From contig JBCCGG010000026.1 in NCBI GenBank assembly GCA_039029395.1, positions 1 to 64,000 of the forward strand: 64,000 nt of DNA. The letters run 5' to 3'. The stretch is from JBCCGG01 sp039029395 (GTDB taxonomy: Bacteria > Pseudomonadota > Alphaproteobacteria > Kiloniellales > JAKSDN01). The notes beneath the pieces were generated by a model. It did no database searches. It was not told where the DNA came from and worked only from the letters and a program-made list of their open reading frames with translations. Below, in pieces: positions 23,439 through 32,246 of the stretch. The position numbers were made by a program, and so were the translations under genes. Position 1 is the stretch's first letter, and the number at the start of each line of letters is the position of its first letter.

Positions 23439-24173
23439 TCAAGCTAGGGTTGTGACGTTTATCCACAGTTTTTGCCAAAAGGCGCCATTCGGGATCCCGG
23501 CGCCGCAATATCCAGGGACGCTGAACTTGCGTGGCCGCTGCCCGGCGCGCCGCCGCATCGTGAATCCGAGGCCGCCGAGGGCGAGGGCGAAGAGGGCGAG
23601 GGACGCGGGCTCGGCGACCTGGGCCAGCGCTACCTCTATGTCGTCAATGACCGGGAATGCCCCGTCGGTGGTCGTGACGGTCAGGCTGGTCAAGCCGGTG
23701 AAGCCCGCGAAGTTCGTCGTAACGGGGACAACGCCCGTGCCTGGAACATTGATCACCTGCACGATCGTGCCGCCCCCGCCGAATGTACCGGTGAAGATAA
23801 AGTTCCCAGCGTCGAACGGGCCACGGCCGAGGCTGCCTGTGACGACACTTAGAAGATCGAATTGCGCCCCGCCGTCCGCCGTGACGACGAACGAAGCAGT
23901 CACGAGGCTGTTGAACTCCAAGACATCATCGTCAAACGGAAGAAGCGCAGGGAACAGGGGATGGTCGTTATCAATGTAAAACGCAGCGCCTGGGCCAACG
24001 TTCACGGTGAACCCGGCTTCCATGTACACGGAGTTGGACGCAATGGCCGCAGACCCTTCCGATGCGGTTCCATTGAAGGTGATGAGCGCTGCATCCGCGC
24101 TGCCAAGCGGCCAGAAGAGCGCGAGTGCGAGAAACCCACCAAACAGCTTTGATCGGGCGCAACCTGTCTTCAT
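23439..24173 (-). CDS. PEP-CTERM sorting domain protein with C-terminal extension
   Basis: 244 residues from ATG 24173 (GGAAGGACC upstream). The signal peptide ends at GSADAAL. A Gly/Thr/Val-rich, beta-sheet body follows (GTFGGGGTIVQVINVPGTG). The sorting signal AEPASLALFALALGGLGFTM plus RRR occurs about 30 residues before the end. The tail continues (AGQRPRKFSVPGYCG...), whereas most PEP-CTERM proteins stop a few residues after the arginines. The extension may reflect a lost stop codon. It diverges from the DUF2946-like gene. Confidence 0.83.
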   Translation of the reverse strand: MKTGCARSKLFGGFLALALFWPLGSADAALITFNGTASEGSAAIASNSVYMEAGFTVNVGPGAAFYIDNDHPLFPALLPFDDDVLEFNSLVTASFVVTADGGAQFDLLSVVTGSLGRGPFDAGNFIFTGTFGGGGTIVQVINVPGTGVVPVTTNFAGFTGLTSLTVTTTDGAFPVIDDIEVALAQVAEPASLALFALALGGLGFTMRRRAGQRPRKFSVPGYCGAGIPNGAFWQKLWINVTTLA

Positions 24174-24197
24174 GACGGTCCTTCCTGCGAACGCAGA

Positions 24198-24233
24198 GCC
24201 CCCCAATAGGCCTATTCCGACACAATGGGGGGC
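24198..24233. promoter_or_regulatory. Inverted repeat in a divergent promoter region
   Basis: GCCCCCCA (24198-24205) and TGGGGGGC (24226-24233) enclose AATAGGCCTATT (24205-24216), itself a perfect 12-bp palindrome. It lies 25-60 bp before the PEP-CTERM start at 24173 and upstream of the opposite-strand gene at 24354. It could be an operator or a 5'-UTR hairpin. Confidence 0.5.
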
Positions 24234-24353
24234 ATTCCCTGAGATAGCGTTAAAGGTGCTTTTTGGCGCGTGGCCGGAATTGGGACTGGGCACCCTGTGG
24301 TTGACAGGCATCCGTCTTAGGTGCGAGCGTGATATTGAGGGGAATCACGGACA

Positions 24354-24785
24354 TTGCGTAACTTCGCAGTCAAACCCGGCAGAAAGAGCAAAAGCCGCTT
24401 CTGGCATCGTGCTGGCGTGGCATTCGCCTTGCTGGTGTTTCTGCAGCCGGTGTTCGGCAGCTTTGGGCAGATCCTCGCCAAGCCCGGGCCCGAGTCCGAA
24501 GGCCTGTTTGAATTCATCGAGATCTGCACGCCCACCGGGCTTCGAATAATCCGGATCGATAGCCTGGCTCAGGAGAGCGGTGGTGAGGACTCGCCCGATT
24601 GGTCGTCCCCGTTCTGTCCTGGTTGCTTAGCGGTATCCTCCATCGCGATTCTCGATTCAGAGATATTCTTCCTTATCTCCTATGAATTCGAGACAGTGGT
24701 CCCGTCGCCGTCTGTCGAGTCCCAGCCGGCTTCACGGCTCCCCAGCTCCGATATCAACGCAAGAGCGCCTCCGTTCCTAGCTTGA
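24354..24785 (+). CDS. DUF2946-like protein (probable copper-associated)
   Basis: 143 residues from a TTG start, the only one in frame after the stop at 24336, with GAGGGG 11 nt upstream. A hydrophobic helix (residues 21-44) is followed by EICTPTGLRIIRID and PFCPGCLAV. This spacing of a CTPTG and a CPxC matches DUF2946, a family of small membrane proteins found with copper-transport genes. The C-terminal 30 residues are low-complexity Ser/Pro. The next gene encodes a Met/His-rich outer-membrane-type protein, supporting a copper role. Moderate certainty. Confidence 0.65.
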   Translation: MRNFAVKPGRKSKSRFWHRAGVAFALLVFLQPVFGSFGQILAKPGPESEGLFEFIEICTPTGLRIIRIDSLAQESGGEDSPDWSSPFCPGCLAVSSIAILDSEIFFLISYEFETVVPSPSVESQPASRLPSSDINARAPPFLA

Positions 24786-24894
24786 GCTTTTCAAGTTTGG
24801 AGATCGCGGCTGCATCCGCCTGCTAACCCGGGACGGTGTTCGCTTTGCGGTCCGAACTCGCGATGAAAACCAAGTCAAACCCAAGGGGTGACTC

Positions 24895-26013
24895 ATGCGT
24901 ACTTTGCAGACACTCAAGGTGGCCCTGCTGGCTGCCGCGTTTTCCACCTGCGTGGGCCAAGGCGGCCTCGCTCATGAAGATGAAGACAGCGCCGAACCCG
25001 GCCTCACGATCAAGGGCGACCATACCGGTATCCGCGCCGACGGGCATGCGCCTATCGGGGTGATGGGAGATCACATGCACAAGGCGGGCGAATGGATGAT
25101 CTCCTACCGCTACATGCGCATGCACATGGACGGCAACCGAGACGGCACAACCGATCTGAGCCCAGAGGAAATCGTCACCGACTTCAGCAACCCCAATGCG
25201 CCCCCGCCGACCTTCCGCGTCGTCCCCACCGAAATGACCACCCAGATGCACATGTTCGGGCTTATGTATGCGCCCTCCGACTGGCTCACTCTCATGGCCA
25301 TGGGCAACTACACTCTCAAGGACATGGACCACATCACTTTCAGGGGGCCGGCCGGTACGACACGCTTGGGGACTTTTACCACCGAAACACAGGGTTTCGG
25401 CGACACCAAGGCGGCTGCGCTGGTTCGCCTCTACGACGATGACACGCATCATGCTCACCTCAATCTGGGGTTTAGCATTCCCACCGGTTCGATTACCGAG
25501 GAAGACCGGGTGCTCGCCCCGACGGGCGCAACACCGACGCTTCGCCTGCCCTATGCCATGCAGCTTGGGTCTGGGACCTTTGACCTGATGCCCGGCGTCA
25601 CCTACACCGGGCACTATGAGAGGCTGGGCTGGGGAAGCCAGTTCTCGAGCACGTTTTTTCTCGGCGACAATGACGAGGGCTGGTCCTTCGGCGACCGCTA
25701 CCAGCTCACCGCCTGGGGCAGCTATCTGTTCGACGACTGGATCAGCACCTCCGTGCGCCTGACGGGAATCACCCAAGGGGACATAAACGGGCGTGACGAC
25801 CAGATCACCGCGCCGGTGACGACGGCCGATCCGGACAATTACGGCGGTCAGAAGCTGATACTGGGGCTTGGTGCCAATCTGGTCGGTCAAGAGGGGCTGT
25901 TGCGCGGCCACCGACTGGGCTTCGAGTTTGGCATTCCGATCTATCAGGATTTGAATGGCCCACAGTTGAAGAGCGACTGGGCATTCATAATCGGCTACCA
26001 GAAGGCGTTCTAG
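24895..26013 (+). CDS. Met/His-rich outer-membrane transporter-like protein
   Basis: 372 residues. A signal peptide is followed by HEDEDSAEPG and a Met/His-rich stretch (GVMGDHMHKAGEWMISYRYM, RMHMDGNRDG) of the kind that coordinates copper. A long series of amphipathic beta strands with aromatic caps follows, ending in FIIGYQKAF; the C-terminal Phe is typical of outer-membrane barrels. The family is annotated as alpha-amylase-like or MetA-pathway 'transporter' in related genomes. Together with the DUF2946-like gene 110 bp upstream it looks like a copper-handling pair. AAGGGG precedes the ATG. Confidence 0.75.
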   Translation: MRTLQTLKVALLAAAFSTCVGQGGLAHEDEDSAEPGLTIKGDHTGIRADGHAPIGVMGDHMHKAGEWMISYRYMRMHMDGNRDGTTDLSPEEIVTDFSNPNAPPPTFRVVPTEMTTQMHMFGLMYAPSDWLTLMAMGNYTLKDMDHITFRGPAGTTRLGTFTTETQGFGDTKAAALVRLYDDDTHHAHLNLGFSIPTGSITEEDRVLAPTGATPTLRLPYAMQLGSGTFDLMPGVTYTGHYERLGWGSQFSSTFFLGDNDEGWSFGDRYQLTAWGSYLFDDWISTSVRLTGITQGDINGRDDQITAPVTTADPDNYGGQKLILGLGANLVGQEGLLRGHRLGFEFGIPIYQDLNGPQLKSDWAFIIGYQKAF

Positions 26014-26130
26014 CGCGGCCCATCGATAAGGACGGCCTCGTGCATGGCCCTGCCCATGCGCGAGGCCGACCAGATGGTGGCGTCAAATTGGGTCTGGTGA
26101 ACCTCAACCCGGTCGGTCAATATCTCCACC

Positions 26131-26328
26131 ATGGAAAGCGCCTTCCCGGTCATCATCGTGGTCGCCTGCCTGGCGGTGTTGGGCGTGCTGTTTCTGGGCC
26201 TCTTCTCAATGGCCCGGGGCGGCGAGTTCAACAAGAAGCACGGCAACAAGCTGATGCGTGCCCGGGTGTTGCTTCAGTTCGCCGCGATCGGCGTCTTGGC
26301 GCTCGCCTGGCTGCTGACCCGGGGGTGA
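26131..26328 (+). CDS. HIG1-domain twin-transmembrane protein
   Basis: 65 residues, two transmembrane helices (7-28 and 46-62) joined by the loop NKKHGNKLMRARV, which matches the HIG1 (hypoxia-induced gene 1) signature. Bacterial members sit in the cytoplasmic membrane and are thought to associate with respiratory complexes. It is 10 bp before the cobalamin adenosyltransferase gene, so they are probably co-transcribed. Confidence 0.85.
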   Translation: MESAFPVIIVVACLAVLGVLFLGLFSMARGGEFNKKHGNKLMRARVLLQFAAIGVLALAWLLTRG

Positions 26329-26338
26329 AGGAAGAGAG

Positions 26339-26902
26339 ATGGTCAAGCTGGACAAGATCTATACGCGCGGCGGCGACAAGGGCCAGACGTCCCTGGGCGA
26401 CGGCGCGCGCCGGGCCAAGCACGACCTGCGGGTCGCCGCCTACGGCACGGTTGACGAGGCCAACGCCTGCCTGGGCCTGGCGCGCCTGCACACCAAGGGC
26501 GCCCTCGACCAGCTGCTTGGGCGCATTCAGAACGACCTGTTCGATCTGGGCGCCGATCTGGCGACGCCCGAGCGGGAGAACCCCAAGTATCCGCCGCTGC
26601 GCATCACGCCGGCCCAGGTCAAGCGCCTGGAGCAGGAGATCGACCAGATCAACGACAAGCTCGAGGCGCTGAAATCCTTCGTGCTGCCCGGCGGCTCGGC
26701 GGCGGCCGCCCACCTGCACATGGCGCGCACCGTGATCCGCCGGGCCGAGCGCGACATGACGGCGCTGGCCGAGGAGGAATCGATCAATCCGGATGCCCTG
26801 CGCTATGCCAATCGGCTGTCCGATTTGCTCTTTGTCCTGAGCCGCCACGCCAACAAGGACGGCGCCGCCGACGTGCTCTGGACGCCCGGCGCGAACCGCT
26901 GA
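26339..26902 (+). CDS. pduO: Cob(I)alamin adenosyltransferase, PduO type
   Basis: 187 residues. Transfers the adenosyl group of ATP to cob(I)alamin to make the coenzyme used by Ecm and NrdJ in this window. The N-terminal signature YTRGGDKGQTSLGDGAR, then RVAAYGTVDEANACLG and RRAERDMTAL, are the ATP- and corrin-binding elements of the PduO trimer. Length is standard. GGAAGAGAG precedes the ATG. Confidence 0.93.
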   Translation: MVKLDKIYTRGGDKGQTSLGDGARRAKHDLRVAAYGTVDEANACLGLARLHTKGALDQLLGRIQNDLFDLGADLATPERENPKYPPLRITPAQVKRLEQEIDQINDKLEALKSFVLPGGSAAAAHLHMARTVIRRAERDMTALAEEESINPDALRYANRLSDLLFVLSRHANKDGAADVLWTPGANR

Positions 26903-26933
26903 AAAATAGCCGTTCTCCGGGCCTTTGGCGCCG

Positions 26934-26962
26934 TTGACAGGACCATTGTCTATCCCTATTGT
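26934..26962 (+). promoter_or_regulatory. Candidate sigma-70 promoter for etfBA
   Basis: TTGACA (26934-26939), 17-bp spacer, TATTGT (26957-26962). It is about 150 bp before the etfB start, in the 208-bp gap after the adenosyltransferase gene. Confidence 0.55.
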
Positions 26963-27110
26963 GCGGCGCGGCATAACCGGCGGCTGAGCTAGGTCAGCAC
27001 GGCGATATGGCCTGCCGGACGGGGCTTTTTAAGGGCACATCACCGGTACGGACTCACCAAGGTCTTCGCGCATGTCCGCGCGGAGCTCCCTTTAGATCAA
27101 CGAGGCGGGA

Positions 27111-27860
27111 ATGAAGGTTCTTGTCGGGGTAAAGCGCGTGATTGACGCGAACGTCAAGGTTCGGGTCAAAGGCGATAAGTCGGGGGTCGAGCTGACCAAC
27201 GTGAAGATGGCCATGAACCCCTTCTGCGAGATCGCCGTCGAAGCGGCGGTGCGCCTGAAGGAGGCCGGCACGGCGACTGAGGTGGTGGCGGTCTCGGCCG
27301 GCATCGCCCAGAGCCAGGAAACCCTGCGCACGGCGCTCGCCATGGGCGCCGATCGGGCGATCCTGGTGCAGAGCGACGTGGCGCTCGAGCCGCTCGCTAT
27401 CGCCAAGCTGATGAAGGCCGTGGTCGAGCGCGAGCAACCCGAACTGGTGGTTTTCGGCAAGCAGGCGATCGACGGCGACAACAACCAGACCGGCCAGATG
27501 CTCTCGGCGCTTCTGGGCTGGTCTCAGGGCACCTTCATCTCCAAGCTGGCGCTGGAGGACGGCCACGCCCGGGTCACCCGCGAGGTCGACGGCGGCCTCG
27601 AGATGGTCGACCTCAAGCTGCCCGCGGTGGTCACCGTTGACCTGCGTTTGAACGAGCCGCGCTACGCCTCTCTGCCGAACATCATGAAGGCCAAGAAGAA
27701 GCCGCTCGAGACCATCACGCCCGAGGATCTCGGCGTCGATGTGACGCCGCGCCTGGAGGTTTTGCAGGTCGTCGAGCCGCCGGCACGCAAGGCCGGCATT
27801 CGGGTCTCCTCCGCCGAGGAGCTGGTCGACAAACTCAAGAATGAAGCGAAGGTGATCTGA
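27111..27860 (+). CDS. etfB: Electron transfer flavoprotein subunit beta
   Basis: 249 residues. Shows the expected MKVLVGVKRVIDANVKVRVK start, the AMP-binding region GKQAIDGDNNQTGQM and the recognition segment LPAVVTVDLRLNEPRYASLPNIMKAKKKP that docks to acyl-CoA dehydrogenases. With EtfA it accepts electrons from dehydrogenases such as Mcd and delivers them to ETF-quinone oxidoreductase. The stop overlaps the etfA start by one base. Confidence 0.97.
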   Translation: MKVLVGVKRVIDANVKVRVKGDKSGVELTNVKMAMNPFCEIAVEAAVRLKEAGTATEVVAVSAGIAQSQETLRTALAMGADRAILVQSDVALEPLAIAKLMKAVVEREQPELVVFGKQAIDGDNNQTGQMLSALLGWSQGTFISKLALEDGHARVTREVDGGLEMVDLKLPAVVTVDLRLNEPRYASLPNIMKAKKKPLETITPEDLGVDVTPRLEVLQVVEPPARKAGIRVSSAEELVDKLKNEAKVI

Positions 27861-28798
27861 TGTCCGTTCTGGTCATTGGCGAACACGACAACGCCGAGCT
27901 GAAGGGGGCGACCCTTCCCGTCGTCACCGCCGCCCTGGAGATCTCCGGCGGCGCCCCGGTCGACCTTCTGATCGCCGGCAGCGGCTGCGCTGCGGTCGCC
28001 GAACAAGCCGCCAAGGTGTCCGGCGTCGGCAAGGTGCTGCTGGCCGACAACCCGGCCTATGAGCATGCGATTCCTGAGAACCTGGCGCCTAGCCTGGTCG
28101 AGCTCGCCGGCAACTACGGCCATGTCCTGGCGCCGGCGTCGACCTTTGGCAAGAACCTCATGCCTCGGGTCGCCGCCTTGATGGACGTGCAGCAGATCTC
28201 GGACATCAGCGCGGTCGAGGGCGCGGATACCTTTGTGCGGCCGATTTACGCCGGCAACGCCATGATGACCGTGCGCTCGGGCGATGCCACCAAGATCATC
28301 ACGGTGCGCACCACGACCTTCGAGCCGGCCGCCGAAGAGGGCGGCTCGGCGGCGGTCGAGGCGGTCTCCGGCGGCGCCGACGCGGGGCTCTCGAGCTACC
28401 AGGGCGCCGAGCTCACGACCTCCGAGCGGCCCGAGCTGACCAGCGCGCGTATCGTCATATCCGGCGGGCGCGGCATGCAGTCGGGCGACAACTTCGCCAT
28501 GCTTGAGAAGATCGCCGACAAGCTGGGCGCAGCGGTCGGCGCCAGCCGGGCGGCGGTCGACGCTGGCTTCGTGCCCAACGACTACCAGGTCGGCCAGACC
28601 GGCAAGGTGGTCGCTCCCGACCTCTACATGGCGGTCGGCATTTCGGGCGCGATCCAGCATCTGGCCGGCATGAAGGACTCCAAGGTCATCGTTGCGATCA
28701 ACAAGGACGAGGAAGCGCCGATCTTCCAGGTCGCCGACTACGGTCTGGTCGCCGATCTGTTCCAGGCGCTGCCGGAGCTGGAGTCCGCGCTCGGGTAA
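27860..28798 (+). CDS. etfA: Electron transfer flavoprotein subunit alpha
   Basis: 312 residues. The C-terminal FAD domain is complete: ISGGRGMQSGDNF, GASRAAVDAGFVPNDYQVGQ, and APDLYMAVGISGAIQHLAGM, ending with NKDEEAPIFQVADYGLVADL. It forms the heterodimer with EtfB and is translationally coupled to it. The next gene, a hydroxyacyl-CoA dehydrogenase, starts 35 bp later and is probably in the same operon. Confidence 0.97.
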   Translation: MSVLVIGEHDNAELKGATLPVVTAALEISGGAPVDLLIAGSGCAAVAEQAAKVSGVGKVLLADNPAYEHAIPENLAPSLVELAGNYGHVLAPASTFGKNLMPRVAALMDVQQISDISAVEGADTFVRPIYAGNAMMTVRSGDATKIITVRTTTFEPAAEEGGSAAVEAVSGGADAGLSSYQGAELTTSERPELTSARIVISGGRGMQSGDNFAMLEKIADKLGAAVGASRAAVDAGFVPNDYQVGQTGKVVAPDLYMAVGISGAIQHLAGMKDSKVIVAINKDEEAPIFQVADYGLVADLFQALPELESALG

Positions 28799-28833
28799 CC
28801 CCGGGCGCTTTCCAACAACAGTTAGGTCAGGCT

Positions 28834-29742
28834 ATGTCCGAGCAAGCAACGGCCCAGGAGGGCGCGCCAGAGATTTCCGCCATCGGCGTCATCGGCGCCG
28901 GCCAGATGGGCCACGGCATCGCGCAGATCTGCGCTCAGGCCGGCTACAGGGTGTGCCTCTCCGACATGGACGAGGAGGCGCTGAAGCAAGGCCTGGCCAA
29001 GATCGACCGGGGCCTCGATCGCCAAATCGAGAGAGCGCACATCAGCGCCGAGGACAAGGCGGCGACCCTGGGCCGGATCGAGACCTCGACCGATCTGGAG
29101 ATCTTCAAGAACTGCGACGTGGTGATCGAATCGGTCGTCGAGAACGAGGAGATCAAGAAGGAGATCCTGCGCCAGCTTTGCCCGCTTCTGAAGCCCGAGG
29201 CGATCATCTGCTCCAACACCTCGTCGATCTCGATCACGCGGCTCGCCTCGATCACGGACCGGCCCAGCCAGTTCATGGGGATGCACTTCATGAACCCGGT
29301 GCCGGCCATGCACCTGATCGAGCTGATCCGCGGCATCGCGACCGAGGAGCCGACCTTCCAGGCGATCAAGCAGCTGGCGCTCGCGCTCGACAAGAAGCCG
29401 GCAACCGCCGAGGATTTTCCGGCCTTCATCGTCAACCGCATTCTGCTGCCGATGATCAACGAGGCGGTCTACACCCTTTATGAGGGGGTTGGCTCAGTCG
29501 AGGCGATCGATACCGCCTTGAAGCTCGGTGCCCACCATCCCATGGGCCCGCTTGAGCTGGCCGATTTCATCGGGCTCGACACCTGCCTTGCGGTCATGCA
29601 CGTGCTCTACGACGGCCTGGCGGACTCCAAGTATCGGCCTTGTCCGCTTTTGGTGAAGTACGTCGAGGCCGGCTGGCTCGGCAAGAAGGCCGGCCGCGGC
29701 TTCTACGACTATTCCGGCGAGACGCCCGTCCCGACCCGCTAA
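28834..29742 (+). CDS. 3-Hydroxybutyryl-CoA dehydrogenase
   Basis: 302 residues, stand-alone bacterial Hbd/PaaH type. NAD-binding GVIGAGQMGHGIAQICAQAG at residues 18-37; catalytic His in MGMHFMNPVPAMHLIELI; C-terminal KLGAHHPMGPLELADFIGLD and GRGFYDYS. It interconverts acetoacetyl-CoA and (S)-3-hydroxybutyryl-CoA, complementing the (R)-specific PhaB. It may feed crotonyl-CoA to Ccr, although no crotonase is in the window. It ends 4 bp from the convergent hydrolase gene. Confidence 0.93.
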   Translation: MSEQATAQEGAPEISAIGVIGAGQMGHGIAQICAQAGYRVCLSDMDEEALKQGLAKIDRGLDRQIERAHISAEDKAATLGRIETSTDLEIFKNCDVVIESVVENEEIKKEILRQLCPLLKPEAIICSNTSSISITRLASITDRPSQFMGMHFMNPVPAMHLIELIRGIATEEPTFQAIKQLALALDKKPATAEDFPAFIVNRILLPMINEAVYTLYEGVGSVEAIDTALKLGAHHPMGPLELADFIGLDTCLAVMHVLYDGLADSKYRPCPLLVKYVEAGWLGKKAGRGFYDYSGETPVPTR

Positions 29743-29746
29743 GAAG

Positions 29747-30604
29747 CTACAAGTCGCCGAGCCACGAGATCGTCTGCGCGGCGATCTCGTCGCGCCACGT
29801 CTTCTTGGAAAAGGTATGATTGGCCTCGGGCAGGTGCCGCTGGGTCACGCGGGGCGCTTCTAGAACCTGTCGACCGGTATCGCTTTTGCGAGCCGCGACG
29901 AGGAATTCCTGAGCGGTGAAGTCGTTGCCGCACAGAACCAGCAGAATCGGCCCTTCGAAGCGGTCGATCGCGTCGATCACGCGCTCCGGAAGGCTGGCCG
30001 CGACTTTGGCCGTGCCGACGCGGGCGGCGATCGAGGTGCGCAGGGAGCCGGCAATCGATCCGATCGACTGGCCGAGCGAGATCTTGCCGCTGGCCAAGCG
30101 CCGCCAGGTCTCGGGATCGGCGATGCGCCGCCCATAGTGGTGCTTCAAGGTCGCCTCGGCCTGGGTCGCCTCGCTGCGCACCCAGGGATTGACCAGGACC
30201 ATACCAGCGACCCGGGGATCCTGATGGCCGTAGAACGCGGCGGCCGAGGCACCGTCGCAGAGCCCCCAGAGCACAACCCGCTCGATGCCGGGCTCGGCGG
30301 CCTGAAAGGCATCGATCGCCGCGGCGATGTCCTGGCTGATGGATTCGAAGCCTTGGAGCTCACCGTCGCTGTCGCCCATGCCCCTGGCATCGAAGCGGAA
30401 CACGGGGATGCCTTCGGCGCAAAATTTGCGCGCCAGCGAGACGAACTGACGGTGGGCGCCGATGCGGTACTGCGGCCCGCCAACGACGATCAGAACACCG
30501 CGCCGGGTCGGCTCAGGCGTCCGGTGCAGGATTCCGACGAGCCGGTCCCCGGCGCACTGGAAGCTGACGGCGGCTTCGCCGACCGTCACCTCTTCAGCCT
30601 GCAT
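29747..30604 (-). CDS. Hydrolase 1, exosortase A system-associated
   Basis: 285-residue alpha/beta hydrolase. The nucleophile elbow is GLCDGASA, with Cys116 in place of Ser; the oxyanion-region GGPQYRIGAHRQF and FDARGMGDSDGE match TIGR03100, a family found in exosortase/PEP-CTERM exopolysaccharide loci. The probable acid (CGNDFTAQEF) and His (EANHTFSKKTW) are present. It overlaps the preceding ligase gene by 11 bp, so the two form an operon. The substrate is unknown. This call links the locus with the PEP-CTERM genes elsewhere in the window. Confidence 0.85.
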   Translation of the reverse strand: MQAEEVTVGEAAVSFQCAGDRLVGILHRTPEPTRRGVLIVVGGPQYRIGAHRQFVSLARKFCAEGIPVFRFDARGMGDSDGELQGFESISQDIAAAIDAFQAAEPGIERVVLWGLCDGASAAAFYGHQDPRVAGMVLVNPWVRSEATQAEATLKHHYGRRIADPETWRRLASGKISLGQSIGSIAGSLRTSIAARVGTAKVAASLPERVIDAIDRFEGPILLVLCGNDFTAQEFLVAARKSDTGRQVLEAPRVTQRHLPEANHTFSKKTWRDEIAAQTISWLGDL

Positions 30605-32120
30605 CCGCCTTGGTCAGGTCGGCTGGGCAGCCGTCGCGCACCCAATCGATCAGCTTGCGCCGGTCGATCTTGTCGTTGACGTTGCGCGGCAGGTGCTTGA
30701 GGAAGTGGAAGCGATCAGGGATCAAGTGACGGAGCAGGTAGTGCTTGAGCGCTTCGCGCGCGGCCTCCTGGTCGGGCGGCGTGCCCTCGGCCTCGACGAA
30801 GGCATGGAGCTCCTCGCCGACCTTGGCCACGGTCGCCATGCCCCAGCCGCAGCGCACGACTGCCGCGGCGATATCGTCCAGCTCGATGCGTTCGCCGCGG
30901 ATCTTGACCTGGTTGTCGCGCCGGCCCAGGAAAAAGGTATGGGCGCCCTCGCGTCGGGCCCAGTCGCCGGTGTAGTAGGCCGGCACAGGCTGGCCATCCA
31001 GGACGTAGTCCCGGAAGCTGCCGGCCGAAAGCTCCGGGGCGCGCCAGTAGCCGTCGGCAACCTGCGGGCCGGTAATGACGATCTCGCCCTCGTCGCCGCT
31101 CACCCCGTCTTCGTCCAGAAGATGGATCGCCATGCCGGGGATTGCCTCGCCGATCGCCACGCTGTTGCCGCAGGCCGGCAGGTAGTTGTCCTCGGTCAGG
31201 CGCACCAAGGTGCAGGATACGGTCGCCTCGGTGGGCCCGTAGGTGTTGTGCACCACGACCTCCGGTCGGGCGGCGAAGATGGCATCCAGATGGAGCTTGA
31301 GCAGCGGTTCGCCACAGAAGGTCAGAAGCCGGAGGCTCTCGAAGTTCTTTGCGGTGACGCTCTTGGTCTTGACCATGGAGGTCATCACGCTGGGCACCGA
31401 GTTCCAAATCGTCAGGCCGTGACGCTGAATCGCCTTGGCCGTCAGCAAGAGATCGATCTGATCGGTCAAGGGATAGAGGGTCGATCCGGCGCAAAGCGCG
31501 CCGAAGATGTCCAGCACGCTGAGATCGAAGGCGATGTTCGGATGTTGCGACCAGCGGTCCCGGGGCGTCAGTTCCATCGCCTCGATCGCCCAGGAGACAT
31601 AGTGAGACAGCGCGTCGAACGGGATCATCACGCCTTTGGCTTCGCCGGTCGAGCCGGAGGTGAACATGACGTAGACCAGTCGCGCCGGCGGTCGGGGACT
31701 GGACAGGCGCTGATCACTCAGGGCGTCGATCACAACCACCTTTGCGTCGCCGGCCAGGCTCTCGGCCTCGGCCTGCAGACGCCCATTGGTCACGATTACT
31801 TCGGGCGCGAACTTGTCGACCGTCAGCCGCTGGCGCTCGAGCGGGGCCGCCACGTTGACTGGCGCATAGACCGCGCCCGCCATGGCGCAGGCGAACATGG
31901 CACCATAGGCCTCGGCGCTTTGGGGCAGGTGGATCAGCACCCGCGTCCCCTCCTCGCTGCCTGGGTGGCCGGCGATGGGATGGGCCAAGCGCTGCGCGAA
32001 GTCGAGCAACTCACCGTAGCTCGTCGTGCGCCCTTCCTGGACCACCGCCGCATGGTCGGGAAGCTCACCGGCGACGGTGATGAAGCGCTGCAGGAACGAC
32101 GGTGACGACATCTGTACCAA
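30594..32120 (-). CDS. AMP-dependent acyl/aminoacyl ligase, exosortase A system-associated
   Basis: 508 residues. ANL-superfamily adenylation enzyme: P-loop FTSGSTGEAKGVMIP, YGPTEATV, YYTGDW, hinge GRRDNQVKIRGERIEL and catalytic Lys in NDKIDRRKL. The closest known type is TIGR03098 of exosortase-A loci, with DltA-like features. It would activate an acid for transfer to a carrier protein, but no carrier gene is adjacent. ATG at 32111 is an alternative start. A perfect CtrA-type site lies 112-126 bp upstream. Confidence 0.82.
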   Translation of the reverse strand: MVQMSSPSFLQRFITVAGELPDHAAVVQEGRTTSYGELLDFAQRLAHPIAGHPGSEEGTRVLIHLPQSAEAYGAMFACAMAGAVYAPVNVAAPLERQRLTVDKFAPEVIVTNGRLQAEAESLAGDAKVVVIDALSDQRLSSPRPPARLVYVMFTSGSTGEAKGVMIPFDALSHYVSWAIEAMELTPRDRWSQHPNIAFDLSVLDIFGALCAGSTLYPLTDQIDLLLTAKAIQRHGLTIWNSVPSVMTSMVKTKSVTAKNFESLRLLTFCGEPLLKLHLDAIFAARPEVVVHNTYGPTEATVSCTLVRLTEDNYLPACGNSVAIGEAIPGMAIHLLDEDGVSGDEGEIVITGPQVADGYWRAPELSAGSFRDYVLDGQPVPAYYTGDWARREGAHTFFLGRRDNQVKIRGERIELDDIAAAVVRCGWGMATVAKVGEELHAFVEAEGTPPDQEAAREALKHYLLRHLIPDRFHFLKHLPRNVNDKIDRRKLIDWVRDGCPADLTKADAG

Positions 32121-32231
32121 CCTCGAGATCCTAGGTCCGCGGCCAAGCTAGGGTGCGACTGTGAAGATTATGTGGCAATTTGCACGGACCCGATGGCGCC
32201 TGACAAGGCCAAGCAACTTAAGGACCGCGGA

Positions 32232-32246
32232 TTAACCATCGGTTAA
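32232..32246. promoter_or_regulatory. CtrA-type binding site (TTAA-N7-TTAA)
   Basis: TTAACCATCGGTTAA, also the core of a longer palindrome (GATTAACC-ATC-GGTTAATC, 32230-32248). It matches the full CtrA consensus and lies 112 bp upstream of the ligase gene start. The surrounding gap 32121-32348 has no gene. Confidence 0.65.
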
